A stretch of 16,835 nt of DNA from Candidatus Gerdarchaeota archaeon (GCA_016840945.1 JAEORJ010000329.1:1-16835), one strand, 5' to 3'; shown: positions 7,715 through 15,564, counted from the first letter of the stretch. The notes: generated by a model not told the origin, from the sequence alone. Translations and numbers: made by a program.

Positions 7715-8980
7715 TTGAATCAGGAGAAAAAGAACTCAATACAGGATTTTTTGCAAGAGATTTCGTTATTGTTTTTGAGCTCATTAACAGTTATGGTTGG
7801 ATCAGCTATATCTCCTGGATTGAAAACAATAGCTGAAGAGTTCAGTTCGATACCAAATGTAGATTTTCTAACAAAAATGGCGTTAGCTTTCCCAGCGTTT
7901 GCTTTTGCAATTTCAGCATTGATTATTGGTTTTCTAACAGATAAAATTGGAAGAAAACCTGTTCTTAATACCTCTCTAATCATTTACATTATAGCTGGAA
8001 GTTTAGGTTTCTATGTGCATAATTTATATGTTATTCTTGTAGGCAGAGTTTTCATTGGTATTGCTGCAGCAGGAATTATGACCACCACTATAACGCTTAT
8101 TGCAGATTATTATCACGGTCCAAAGAGAAACCAAGTTTTAGGCTTACAAGTAGCGTTTAGTGCAATAGGAGCAGTAATTTACACTTTAATTGGAGGAGTA
8201 CTCTCTGATGTTGATTGGAACTATCCCTTTCTAATCTTCTTCTTCCCAATTATACTAATTCCTACAACGATTTTTCTCTTACCAGAACCCGATAGAAAAG
8301 AATTAGAAGAAAAAGATGCTTTGTCAGAAAAACCTGATTTACTTAATAATAACCCTAATAATATTACATCTAACGCTGAAGTGATTAGTACTAGATGGAT
8401 TATCACTATTAGTTATTTTCTAATTTTTGTTACAATGTTTATATTCTATGTAGGGACGACGCAAATCTCATTTTACATTAAAGAAGATATAGATCCATTA
8501 ATATCAAATCTAAAAATAGGAATAGCAATAGCTTTGGTAATGTTAGCAACAGCCATTATGGGAGCATTTTATCGAGTTATTAAGAAATGGTTAAACTTCT
8601 TCGTTATATTCATTATTGGATTTAGTCTCCTAGGAATAGGATTTGTTGTAATTTCTTATGCAGGGGTATACTCATCATATAATATGATTTTAATTGCTGC
8701 TGTGATAGGTGGTCTTGGAACGGGATTGATTTTGCCAAACTTCAATCTGTATATTAGTAACAGTACTACTAGTAAGAATCGAGGTAGGATCATAAGCGGG
8801 TATAATGCAATGTGGTACATTGGTGAAGCTTTATCACCGATTGTTTTTGAGCCCATTATTAGGAATACCAGTTATTCTTCAGCATTTTTTATTGGAGGAA
8901 TAGTTTATTTTTGTGTATTAATAATCCCAATAGCTTTACTGATAGTTTATCTGGTCAAAAGGAAAAATAGCCAACAATAA
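7715..8980 (+). CDS. Major facilitator superfamily transporter (12 membrane segments), likely drug/solute exporter
   Basis: Integral membrane protein of 421 residues, the usual length for a 12-helix MFS carrier. Six hydrophobic segments lie before a hydrophilic loop (about 195-225, rich in Asp, Glu and Asn) and six after. Motif A, GFLTDKIGRKPV (residues 72-83), is well conserved between helices 2 and 3. The RVFIGIAAAGIMTTTITLIADYY region is helix 4 with its conserved Arg. The pattern is closest to H+-coupled drug-exporter-type families, but the substrate is not predictable. Start TTG 7715 is supported by GGTGGAG four bases before it; the next in-frame Met (about residue 27) would cut into helix 1. 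No regulator gene is adjacent. Confidence 0.9.
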   Translation: MNQEKKNSIQDFLQEISLLFLSSLTVMVGSAISPGLKTIAEEFSSIPNVDFLTKMALAFPAFAFAISALIIGFLTDKIGRKPVLNTSLIIYIIAGSLGFYVHNLYVILVGRVFIGIAAAGIMTTTITLIADYYHGPKRNQVLGLQVAFSAIGAVIYTLIGGVLSDVDWNYPFLIFFFPIILIPTTIFLLPEPDRKELEEKDALSEKPDLLNNNPNNITSNAEVISTRWIITISYFLIFVTMFIFYVGTTQISFYIKEDIDPLISNLKIGIAIALVMLATAIMGAFYRVIKKWLNFFVIFIIGFSLLGIGFVVISYAGVYSSYNMILIAAVIGGLGTGLILPNFNLYISNSTTSKNRGRIISGYNAMWYIGEALSPIVFEPIIRNTSYSSAFFIGGIVYFCVLIIPIALLIVYLVKRKNSQQ

Positions 8981-9030
8981 AATTTTAGAAAAGAAGAAAT
9001 TAATCAAAAATCCGCACAATAAAATAGAAA

Positions 9031-9047
9031 GAAGTAGAAATTACTTC
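9031..9047 (-). terminator. Hairpin overlapping the stop of the luciferase-like gene
   Basis: GAAGTA-GAAAT-TACTTC (9031-9036, 9042-9047). On the minus strand the TAA stop (9041-9043) lies at the stem-loop junction, and the hairpin is followed by T-rich TTTCTATTTTATT. It resembles an intrinsic terminator for the minus-strand gene. Confidence 0.5.
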
Positions 9048-9901
9048 ATTGGTGGATTCTTAACTAATTGCTTATAAGTATCAAAATCTCCTTCCCAGGG
9101 ATGAAAACAGTGGACAAACCAGTTAACACCAACGGATGAATAATCACTAATCATCTCACCAAATTTATTTTCACCTTCCCAATAAGAGAAATTGGTCATA
9201 AAAACAACATCAAATGGTTTATCTGGCTGTTGCTGATATTTCTTAATATAAGTTAAAATCTCTGGATAGTGCTTTGCATCTAGGCCATCCCAAGAGTTGG
9301 CAAGTAATGGGAATACCCCCTGATACTTTGCTGCTCGTCTAAAAGGCTTCTTATTTGGCCAATTGCCACCTACCCAAATTGGGATTGTAGGCTTTTGAAC
9401 AGTAGCTGGGAGGAATTGAGTTTCTTTAATTTGATAGTGTTTGCCATTGTAAGCAAATTTTTCACCTGACCACAAACCTTGAAGGATATCCAAACTTTCA
9501 TCCAACATTTCCCCACGAAGTTTATCATTACTTTCTTGCCCAAAAACAGCAAATTCATTTACTGGATCACCACCTAAACCTACTCCCAAGATGAATCGCC
9601 CATTTGACAACTGATCCAAGGTAGCTGTTTCTCTAGCAACTTTCCAGGGATGTCTTCTAGCTAATGGTGTGACAGTGGTACCGATTTGAATCTTCTTTGT
9701 TTGACTTGCTATTGCAGCTAGAGTAATAAATGGATCTATAACATTTGCATCAGGCATATCTCTTGCATAGATATGATCCCATATAAAGAACCCATCCCAA
9801 CCAGCTTTTTCTGCTTCCTTTGCAAGCTCCACAAAATCGTTCACGGACCAGTTGGGCCCAAAATTAGCAATATAAACACCATACTTTATCTTAGAATTCA
9901 A
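9041..9901 (-). CDS. LLM-class (luciferase-like) flavin- or F420-dependent oxidoreductase
   Basis: Cytosolic TIM-barrel oxidoreductase of the bacterial luciferase-like superfamily; the cofactor is FMN or, in archaea often, F420. Hallmarks are EAEKAGWDGFFIWDHI near the N-terminus, then IDPFITLAAIASQTKKIQIGTTVTPLARRHP and the TLDQLSNGRFILGVGLGG signature. DILQGLWSGE and KPTIPIWVGG follow. I start at TTG 9901 (286 residues) because GGAGG (9910-9914) lies eight bases before it; an upstream in-frame GTG at 9916 overlaps that site. TATA-like AGTTAAAA at 9941-9948 would give a leader of about 18 bases. It is divergent from the amidohydrolase gene, and shared control is possible but not shown. Substrate unknown. 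Confidence 0.9.
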   Translation of the reverse strand: MNSKIKYGVYIANFGPNWSVNDFVELAKEAEKAGWDGFFIWDHIYARDMPDANVIDPFITLAAIASQTKKIQIGTTVTPLARRHPWKVARETATLDQLSNGRFILGVGLGGDPVNEFAVFGQESNDKLRGEMLDESLDILQGLWSGEKFAYNGKHYQIKETQFLPATVQKPTIPIWVGGNWPNKKPFRRAAKYQGVFPLLANSWDGLDAKHYPEILTYIKKYQQQPDKPFDVVFMTNFSYWEGENKFGEMISDYSSVGVNWFVHCFHPWEGDFDTYKQLVKNPPMK

Positions 9902-9940
9902 AAGCAGCGCCTCCACTAACTATTAACCATTACAATGTTG

Positions 9941-9948
9941 TTTTAACT
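9941..9948 (-). promoter_or_regulatory. Putative TATA box of the luciferase-like gene
   Basis: Minus-strand AGTTAAAA is about 26 bases before a predicted transcription start near 9919 and 30 bases before the GGAGG ribosome site. A short A/T-rich motif, so tentative. Confidence 0.35.
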
Positions 9949-10099
9949 CTTAGTATGATTCTGCAGTAAAACAAAATACCCTTACACAATAAAATTAATT
10001 GTAATAGTAAAATAGCACTATTTGGTACAGATAGAAAATCAATAAAAGAAAGAGAACCAAACACAATTTGGAATAATTCATAAATTCTCAAGAAAAAAT

Positions 10100-10107
10100 C
10101 TTTATCC
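10100..10107 (+). promoter_or_regulatory. Putative TATA box of the amidohydrolase gene (leaderless transcript)
   Basis: CTTTATCC at 10100-10107 predicts transcription start at about 10130, within a few bases of ATG 10136. No Shine-Dalgarno is present, which fits leaderless or near-leaderless translation. Confidence 0.35.
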
Positions 10108-10135
10108 TCTATAAAGAAATTATTTTTTGATTGAA

Positions 10136-11317
10136 ATGCTAAAGGAAAAAGTTTGTGCAATAATTGATGAATTAAGTGAGAGATTAATTGCTGTTAGTAC
10201 AGAGATACACAGTAATCCAGAATTAAATTTTAAAGAATTTAAAGCTTCAAAATTACTAGCAGAAAAATTGACTGAAGAGAATTTCAAAGTAGATTTAGGA
10301 GTAGCAAACCTAGAAACTGCGATTAGAGCTGAACATCCAGAACAAAAAGACGGCCCAACAATAGCCATATTGGCTGAATATGATGCATTACCTGAAGTGG
10401 GACATGGATGTGGGCATAATCTTATTGCTACAGCAGCTCTCGGTGCAGCACTAGGATTAGGGAGAATGAAGAAAGAATTAGCTGGAAAATTACTATTTCT
10501 TGGAACACCTGCAGAAGAAGGTGGTGGAGGTAAGGTATTAATGATCAACGCTGGACTTTTCAAAAATGTGGATGCCGCAATGATGTTCCATCCATCTGGA
10601 ATTTATACTGATACAGGCGTAAAAGGATTAGCGATGACGGAAGTAAAGATCGAATTTTACGGTCAAACAGCTCACGCTGCCTCTGATCCAGAAAATGGCA
10701 TTAATGCTCTTGATGCTGTCATTCAGACATTTAATGGCATCAATGCATTAAGACAGCATATAACCAGTGATGCTAGGATACATGGAATAATAACTGATGG
10801 AGGAATAAAACCAAATATTGTTCCTGACTATGCTGCAGCGAGCTTCTATATTCGAGCTTTAGATAATGATTATTGTGAGACCCTTATCAAAAAAGTAGAA
10901 AATTGTGCAAAAGGGGCAGCGTTTAGTACTGGAGCAGAGATGAATTTTGAACGCATTGAACCATCCTATCAATCAAGAAATATGAATAAAATTATGGTGA
11001 AAGCATTTCTAGAGAATTTAAAATTAATTAATGAACCTTTGCGACCTATTCCAAAAGGAACGAATTTTGGTTCGAGTGATATTGGTAATGTAAGTCAGAT
11101 TGTACCAACAATACACCCTTATGTGGCTATAAGTGAAAATCCTATACCTGGACACTCGAAAGAATTTACTAAAGCAGCTATATCCAAGAAAGGACAAAAT
11201 GCTATGTTCGCTGCAGCAAAAGGATTAGCAATGACTGCTATAGATCTTTTTACTAAACCAGAAATGATGAGAGAAGTGCAAGAAGAGTTCAAAAACAATA
11301 TTACAAAAAAAGAATGA
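10136..11317 (+). CDS. M20 family metal-dependent amidohydrolase/peptidase (M20D/PM20D2-like)
   Basis: Cytosolic zinc or manganese hydrolase of the M20 family, the group with aminobenzoyl-glutamate and N-acyl-amino-acid hydrolases. At 393 residues it has normal length. Metal and catalytic motifs are in order: AEYDALP (D83), GHGCGHN (H90, C92, H94), GTPAEEGGGG (catalytic E127 and E128) and MMFHPSG (H152). The inserted dimerisation domain (about 165-290) opens with VKIEFYGQTAHAASDPENG. The C-terminal part has GSSDIGNVSQIVPTIHPYV and PGHSKEF. ATG 10136 is preferred to TTG 10127, which adds three residues; neither has a clear ribosome site. The Cys-containing GHGCGHN motif points to the M20D branch. 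Natural substrate (peptide, N-acyl amino acid or similar) is unknown. Confidence 0.9.
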   Translation: MLKEKVCAIIDELSERLIAVSTEIHSNPELNFKEFKASKLLAEKLTEENFKVDLGVANLETAIRAEHPEQKDGPTIAILAEYDALPEVGHGCGHNLIATAALGAALGLGRMKKELAGKLLFLGTPAEEGGGGKVLMINAGLFKNVDAAMMFHPSGIYTDTGVKGLAMTEVKIEFYGQTAHAASDPENGINALDAVIQTFNGINALRQHITSDARIHGIITDGGIKPNIVPDYAAASFYIRALDNDYCETLIKKVENCAKGAAFSTGAEMNFERIEPSYQSRNMNKIMVKAFLENLKLINEPLRPIPKGTNFGSSDIGNVSQIVPTIHPYVAISENPIPGHSKEFTKAAISKKGQNAMFAAAKGLAMTAIDLFTKPEMMREVQEEFKNNITKKE

Positions 11318-11319
11318 AA

Positions 11320-11345
11320 AAATGAAAGAGGATATTCTTTCATTT
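11320..11345. terminator. Bidirectional terminator hairpin between convergent genes
   Basis: Perfect 10-base arms (AAATGAAAGA at 11320-11329; TCTTTCATTT at 11336-11345) around a six-base loop fill the 22-base gap between the amidohydrolase and surface-protein genes. The right arm contains the minus gene's TGA (11340-11342). On the minus strand a T-rich run follows (complement of 11302-11319). Strong inverted repeat; terminator function is inferred. Confidence 0.65.
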
Positions 11346-13478
11346 AAAATATTTCTTTCTTTGCTTTGCTAAAGCTATAATACTAAACGCAGTTACTAAT
11401 ACTATTCCGAGAGTGATAAATCCTCCAAATAATGCTCCTTCGTTTGTTGGAGTTGTCGTGTTTGTTGGCGTAGGTGTTGGGGTAGGTGTTTCTGTTGCAG
11501 GATTATCATTTGGGTCTGTTGGATCAGTACCCTCAGCAATCTCAACATTATCATCATAGCTATCGCCATCGGTATCAGGATTTGTAGCGTTAGTTATGTA
11601 ACCATCATCACCAGCAATAACTTCTTCGCCATCAAGGATGGTATCATCGTCAGTATCAGCGTCAATAGGATTAGTCCCATAGAGAGTTACTTCTTCACCG
11701 TCTAAAAGGCTGTCATCGTCCGTATCATTATCAGTTACACTGGTAATATAGCCATCATCTCCGAGGTTTACTTCTTCCCAGTCGTCCAACCCATCTCCAT
11801 CTGTATCGCTTAAGAGTGGATTGGAGCCATATGTATACCATTCTTCGCCATCTAAAAGCTCATCACCATCGGTATCCGGATTCCAAGGGTCAGTACCATA
11901 ATCGAGTTCAAAACGATCTGATAAGCCATCATAGTCACTATCAGGTTTTGTAGGATCAGTTCCAAAGTATACCTCATCATAGTCATTAACAGTATCATCA
12001 TCGGTATCTTCATCCAACGGATCAGTATGATGAATAAATAGCTCTATTCCGTCTAGTAATTGGTCCGAATCGCAATCATTATCTGTTTCATCGATTCCAA
12101 GAGTAGCTTCTGTAAATTCATCTAAGTAATCTTGATCTCTATCTGGATGGCCATTTCTAAAGAATGATCCTCCTAAGGTATACCATTGTGTCCCTGTCCC
12201 AGCTGGGGCATTTTCTACTCCAAGGCAATAAATTATGCCTGAACCATCACCGATAATAATCTCCATGTAATTATCATTATCAATATCTGCTATTACAGGC
12301 GAGCTTGTTGCCCAACCATCTAATGTATATTCCAAGCTAGCTTTTAGTGCTCCATCAGAAGTAACGACACTAACTAATGCTGGATCGGTTCCGCCACTTG
12401 TAACCATTACTATTTCTTCGAAACCATCTCCATCTATATCAGCAATTGCTGGTGCGTGTGAAAATCCTCCACTGCCATTATAAAACCAATTTAGCGTGCC
12501 ATCAATGCCATTAAAGGAATATAAAGCTGAAGTGCTAACTCCAGACGCACCATCATCAGCAATATAAACTTCATATTGACCATCTATATCTAAGTCGCCT
12601 ATTATTGGTGAGGTATACACTGGATGAGCTACGTTAGTATGCCACAATGTTCCACCATCGTAAGTAAGACAATAGACATCGCCGGTAGTTGATGCAGCAA
12701 TAATTTCAATATAAGTATCACCATCTACATCTGCAACAATAGGGCTTCCCCAAATTTGCCCTTCTCCTAAAGAAGCGCTCCATTGAAAATCACCGGTTTC
12801 ATTCAAACAATAAACTTTTCCATCCCATGAACTGAACAAGACTTCTAGGACTTCATCACCATCAAGGTCACAAACTGTTGGTGACCTATAGACTCTATCA
12901 GGTGTTCCCGGTGTGGAAATGTCAGTATAAGACCACCTAATCTGACCATTGCTATTAATACAATAGATTCCATCATAGAAAGAATAACTTGGCGTCAAGA
13001 ATTCCCACACTCCATCCCCTTCAAAATCCACTGCCGTAGGTGAATCCATAACATACCCAGTGCTAGTATATCTCATATAGGAACCGTCATAGTCTAAGAA
13101 TCGCACTCTATCACTTATCCCAACAATAATATTCGGCTTGCCATCAAAATCAATATCTACTATCGTAGGAGAACCTCTAACCGGACTATTGATTGAATAA
13201 CTCCAATTATAATTCCCTTCATGATCTATACAATAAACGCCTTGGTTTCCAGTGCCAAAAACTATCTCTTTTGTTCCATCTTCATATATGTCAAATAATG
13301 TGGGAGTACCGCTAATATATGTCCCAGTAACTGTATAGTTCCATTTTTGCTCAAACACTATAGGAAGAGCTGCAGCTATGTTCTGTACTGAACTCTCTTG
13401 CATTTTTGTTAAACTAAAAAACGGAACTACAAACCCAATTATTAACATTAAAACTATAATGTCTTTTCTAATTTTCAA
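11340..13478 (-). CDS. Cell-surface beta-propeller protein with thrombospondin-type-3 calcium repeats and C-terminal membrane anchor
   Basis: 712-residue exported protein. The start is TTG 13478 (MKIRKDIIVLMLIIGFVVPF, a signal segment), with GGAG (13487-13490) eight bases upstream; TTG 13514 would lengthen the N-terminus beyond that site. Residues about 55-425 hold eight propeller blades, each with a SPxxxDxDxDG..E calcium-binding loop of FG-GAP type, and most with a following PQQ-like strand (vyCl...G...W). Residues about 445-658 hold nine D-x-D-x-D-x-x-x-D repeats of thrombospondin type 3. A PTPTPTPT linker (about 660-680), one membrane helix (about 682-705) and tail KQRKKYFK complete the usual archaeal surface-protein plan. 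A calcium-stabilised adhesion or surface-layer role is inference. It is a single gene, convergent with the amidohydrolase. Confidence 0.88.
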   Translation of the reverse strand: MKIRKDIIVLMLIIGFVVPFFSLTKMQESSVQNIAAALPIVFEQKWNYTVTGTYISGTPTLFDIYEDGTKEIVFGTGNQGVYCIDHEGNYNWSYSINSPVRGSPTIVDIDFDGKPNIIVGISDRVRFLDYDGSYMRYTSTGYVMDSPTAVDFEGDGVWEFLTPSYSFYDGIYCINSNGQIRWSYTDISTPGTPDRVYRSPTVCDLDGDEVLEVLFSSWDGKVYCLNETGDFQWSASLGEGQIWGSPIVADVDGDTYIEIIAASTTGDVYCLTYDGGTLWHTNVAHPVYTSPIIGDLDIDGQYEVYIADDGASGVSTSALYSFNGIDGTLNWFYNGSGGFSHAPAIADIDGDGFEEIVMVTSGGTDPALVSVVTSDGALKASLEYTLDGWATSSPVIADIDNDNYMEIIIGDGSGIIYCLGVENAPAGTGTQWYTLGGSFFRNGHPDRDQDYLDEFTEATLGIDETDNDCDSDQLLDGIELFIHHTDPLDEDTDDDTVNDYDEVYFGTDPTKPDSDYDGLSDRFELDYGTDPWNPDTDGDELLDGEEWYTYGSNPLLSDTDGDGLDDWEEVNLGDDGYITSVTDNDTDDDSLLDGEEVTLYGTNPIDADTDDDTILDGEEVIAGDDGYITNATNPDTDGDSYDDNVEIAEGTDPTDPNDNPATETPTPTPTPTNTTTPTNEGALFGGFITLGIVLVTAFSIIALAKQRKKYFK
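11505..12146 (-). repeat. Tandem calcium-binding repeats within the surface-protein gene
   Basis: Nine repeats of about 20-27 codons encode Asp-rich loops (DTDGDELLDGEEW, DTDDDSLLDGEEV and similar). Two non-adjacent repeats share the insert GDDGYIT, each next to a DTDDD repeat, so a two-repeat block was probably duplicated. Confidence 0.75.
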
Positions 13479-13532
13479 ATTAATAACTCCAGGGTGAAAT
13501 TCTAAATTGTACAATAGTAAAAGATTTATCGC

Positions 13533-13542
13533 CTATTTAAGT
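13533..13542 (-). promoter_or_regulatory. Putative TATA box of the surface-protein gene
   Basis: Minus-strand ACTTAAATAG predicts transcription start near 13511, a leader of about 33 bases, and the GGAG ribosome site at 13487-13490. Plausible but not unique in A/T-rich DNA. Confidence 0.35.
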
Positions 13543-13622
13543 CTTTCAAGAATTTCAAGCTGGATTAGTATTATTAGAATTTTAGCCTTTTATGTTTTTT
13601 TGCAATAATTCAAGGATGAATT

Positions 13623-13690
13623 CTTTAAAAATTAGATTCAAATAAAGAAAGATTTCATGAGGTTTGGTAAACAAAACCCTAAGGAGAAAA
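13623..13690 (+). repeat. CATGAGGT repeat, copy A (weakest)
   Basis: ATTTCATGAGGT (13652-13663) is identical over 12 bases to copy C and 10 of 12 to copy B. CTTTAAAA at 13623-13630 is a TATA-like box about 30 bases before the ATG (13657), as in the other copies. The ATG opens only 18 codons (MRFGKQNPKEKIVLNLYL), ending at 13713 inside the tail of the minus-strand gene. Likeness outside the core is low. Confidence 0.4.
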
Positions 13691-13701
13691 TAGTATTGAA
13701 T

Positions 13702-14235
13702 TTATATTTGTAGTTTATCTAAAGCACTTCTCAAGCGTTTATTTCTATCGGAATTAGTTTTAGACATAAGTGTTGCCAATCTATGCTTCTCATCTTTGAA
13801 TATTTGAAGCTGTTTCTCTTTAAACTTGAGATACTCAGAGATAACTTCAAATTCATCTTGATAAACATGTAAAACGAATGATTCATATCGAATGAACGTA
13901 TTAATCGCTGTTTCTAATTGCTCTTTAGATTCAGCACTTGGATCATCAACAATTCTATTTAAAATTGTGATATAACCATGAAGCGGAGCTATTTGAAATT
14001 CAAGAGTGCTAAGAAAAATACCGCGGTATTTAATCCTGAATTGCTCAATTTTATCAAGTAAAGCTTTCGTTTCCGCAGTTTCATCTTTTCGAGAAATATC
14101 AAAGTACATTTGCCTGAAAAAATCCTGTAAACAACCTTCATTCATTTGCAGTAAAAGTAACTCGTCAAGTATTTCCTGTAAATAAACCAAACTCACGCTA
14201 ACAGTTTCAGACCAATTTTTCCCATTAATTGACAT
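13702..14235 (-). CDS. Helical protein of unknown function (177 residues)
   Basis: No family recognised. The sequence is almost entirely predicted helix, without Cys clusters, signal peptide or membrane segments. The first half is acidic and leucine-rich (VSLVYLQEILDELLLLQMNE), and the last 40 residues are basic and coiled-coil-like (KFKEKQLQIFKDEKHRL, then SDRNKRLRSALDKLQI). ATG 14235 is chosen because GGGGT (14244-14248) lies eight bases upstream; an in-frame TTG at 14241 would add two residues. TATA-like TTTAAAAT at 14274-14281 would start transcription near 14251. It is divergent from the caspase-like gene. A GGTTT/AAACC hairpin (13661-13679) and T-rich minus strand beyond the stop may terminate it. 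Confidence 0.7.
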   Translation of the reverse strand: MSINGKNWSETVSVSLVYLQEILDELLLLQMNEGCLQDFFRQMYFDISRKDETAETKALLDKIEQFRIKYRGIFLSTLEFQIAPLHGYITILNRIVDDPSAESKEQLETAINTFIRYESFVLHVYQDEFEVISEYLKFKEKQLQIFKDEKHRLATLMSKTNSDRNKRLRSALDKLQI

Positions 14236-14354
14236 GCACAAATACCCCGATTTATTATACAGTAATCCCTTTCATTTTAAATCATTTCCGAAGATGACAA
14301 ATACTATGGAAATATACAAAACAATGAGTTAATTTAGTGTTAGAAGTTTATTCC

Positions 14355-14505
14355 AACAAAAATTGTTAAGAAATGATAAGTGAAAAAACAGATAAAATTC
14401 ACATCTACTTTTAAAAAAACACTCAGCAGAGAATGCCATGAGGTTAAATAGATTAAGTCCCATTTTAGTAAAAAAACTGGAAAATTGGCATGATAAAGAA
14501 TTTAT
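14355..14505 (+). repeat. CATGAGGT repeat, copy B (upstream of the caspase-like gene)
   Basis: Over 14405-14458, about 41 of 56 aligned columns match copy C (15625-15680). Shared blocks are CTACTTTTA, ACTCAG, AGAGAAT, CATGAGGT and AAGT. Weaker likeness continues on both sides (AAGAA..AAGTGA upstream, GAAAATT.GCA downstream). The block includes TATA-like CTTTTAAA (14408-14415) at 26-27 bases before ATG 14438. It lies in the 317-base gap between the divergent genes 13702-14235 and 14553-15518, and also carries the minus-strand promoter of the former near its edge. Confidence 0.6.
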
Positions 14506-14542
14506 TGATAAACGTTTTACTATAATTAAAGACATAAATTGA
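14438..14542 (+). CDS. Possible 34-residue leaderless ORF before the caspase-like gene
   Basis: ATG 14438 lies about 26 bases after the centre of CTTTTAAA, which is where transcription should start, so a leaderless mRNA is predicted. The product begins MRLNRLSPILVKKLENWHDK and is basic and helical. Its TGA overlaps the start of the GAGAGGGT ribosome site of the caspase-like gene, ten bases before that gene's ATG, so the two would share one transcript. Copies A and C of the repeat have the same TATA-to-ATG layout and begin MRF and MRW. It could be a genuine small protein, a leader peptide, or the truncated 5' end of a lost gene. Confidence 0.35.
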   Translation: MRLNRLSPILVKKLENWHDKEFIDKRFTIIKDIN

Positions 14543-14552
14543 GAGGGTAAAA

Positions 14553-15518
14553 ATGAAAACAAAAAAAATAGAATCATTAGTGTTTTTAATAATTTTTATT
14601 TTTCCATTAACAGGGATAATTTATGGTTCAGGGATTTATATTGAACCACCAATTTATGATGAATACATAAGAGTCTCAGGTTTTGTGAAAAATCTTGAAG
14701 GAAGTCCTATAGAAGGAGCATGGGTGGAACTAATTGATCAATATGGAAGAGTGATTGGTAGTTTTGAATTTACTAGCTCGACTGGGTATTATAGTGTAAC
14801 TGCCAGAGCAGCAAGACAAGATATAACTGTACGAGCTTCAGCTGAAGATCAAAATGCAAGTGTAATCAGAAGAGCCCCAGGCACATATACAGTTAATTTC
14901 TATTTAGATGTTCAAAATGAGCCTATAGAAAATAGAATGGCTTTTTTCTTTTATAATTCCATAGATGCTAGTGAACAGTACATAGATAGCTATGCAGCAA
15001 TTTTACAGGATAAAGGATTTAATACTGTAACTAAAAAGGATTTTGAAGTGATTTCAGACAATTGGAAAGATGTGTTAGCAGAAATTGATGACATGGAAAA
15101 TGAAAATGATTTTATATTTCTTTACTTTTGTGGGCATGGATCATATCAAGAAGATATAGATGATTCCTCATTTACTTTAGATGACAGCATTTTATCAAGT
15201 GAACTTAATATTGAAATATCAAAATTTGAATCTCAACACATTTTCATAATAGTAGAGGCTTGTAGTTCAGGAGGGTTTAGTGATCTTTTTGGAGCGAATA
15301 GATTTGTAATAACCTCAACAGATAATTATCATCTATCACAAAGGATGCTAGTTGAAGGGATAGGTTATTTTACAGATTATTTCTTTACAGCTATAGATTT
15401 AGGATATACAGAAAATGGCGCTTTTAATTATGCTTCAAATTGCTTACTTGATGAATTTGAAAATGAATATCAATATCCACAAATGAATGATCAAGATCCC
15501 TATCAATGGTTTGATTAA
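14553..15518 (+). CDS. Secreted caspase-like (clan CD) cysteine peptidase with carboxypeptidase-regulatory-like domain
   Basis: 321 residues. MKTKKIESLVFLIIFIFPLT is a signal peptide. Residues about 40-125 form a beta-sandwich of the carboxypeptidase regulatory-like type (VSGFVKNLEGSPIEGAWVEL, then TGYYSV and YTVNFYLDV). Residues about 135-321 are a caspase-haemoglobinase fold: strand MAFFFYNS, catalytic His in FLYFCGHGS (H195), catalytic Cys in IFIIVEACSSGGF (C237), then RFVITSTDN. This order matches legumain/C13, metacaspase and related clan CD peptidases; which subfamily is unclear. It is extracytoplasmic, with no membrane anchor. The ribosome site GAGGGT lies just before ATG 14553. The gene is flanked by repeat copies B and C, and its stop sits in a terminator hairpin. 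The target protein and any inhibitor are unknown. Confidence 0.85.
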   Translation: MKTKKIESLVFLIIFIFPLTGIIYGSGIYIEPPIYDEYIRVSGFVKNLEGSPIEGAWVELIDQYGRVIGSFEFTSSTGYYSVTARAARQDITVRASAEDQNASVIRRAPGTYTVNFYLDVQNEPIENRMAFFFYNSIDASEQYIDSYAAILQDKGFNTVTKKDFEVISDNWKDVLAEIDDMENENDFIFLYFCGHGSYQEDIDDSSFTLDDSILSSELNIEISKFESQHIFIIVEACSSGGFSDLFGANRFVITSTDNYHLSQRMLVEGIGYFTDYFFTAIDLGYTENGAFNYASNCLLDEFENEYQYPQMNDQDPYQWFD

Positions 15519-15542
15519 CATATCAAACCATCATTCTTTTTT
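15506..15542 (+). terminator. Intrinsic-type terminator overlapping the caspase-like gene's stop
   Basis: Perfect 10-base arms ATGGTTTGAT (15506-15515) and ATCAAACCAT (15522-15531) close a six-base loop that contains the TAA stop (15516-15518). CATTCTTTTTT follows, ending in six T (15537-15542). It looks like a bacterial rho-independent terminator. Confidence 0.7.
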
Positions 15543-15564
15543 AAATAAAACTAAAAAAATGTAA

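Noticed and set aside
10120..10563. Minus-strand open frame of 147 codons opposite the amidohydrolase gene
   Set aside because: It is antisense to the best-conserved part of the M20 gene. Its Pro/Ser/Ala-rich product has no motif; the frame is open only as a by-product of codon use on the other strand.
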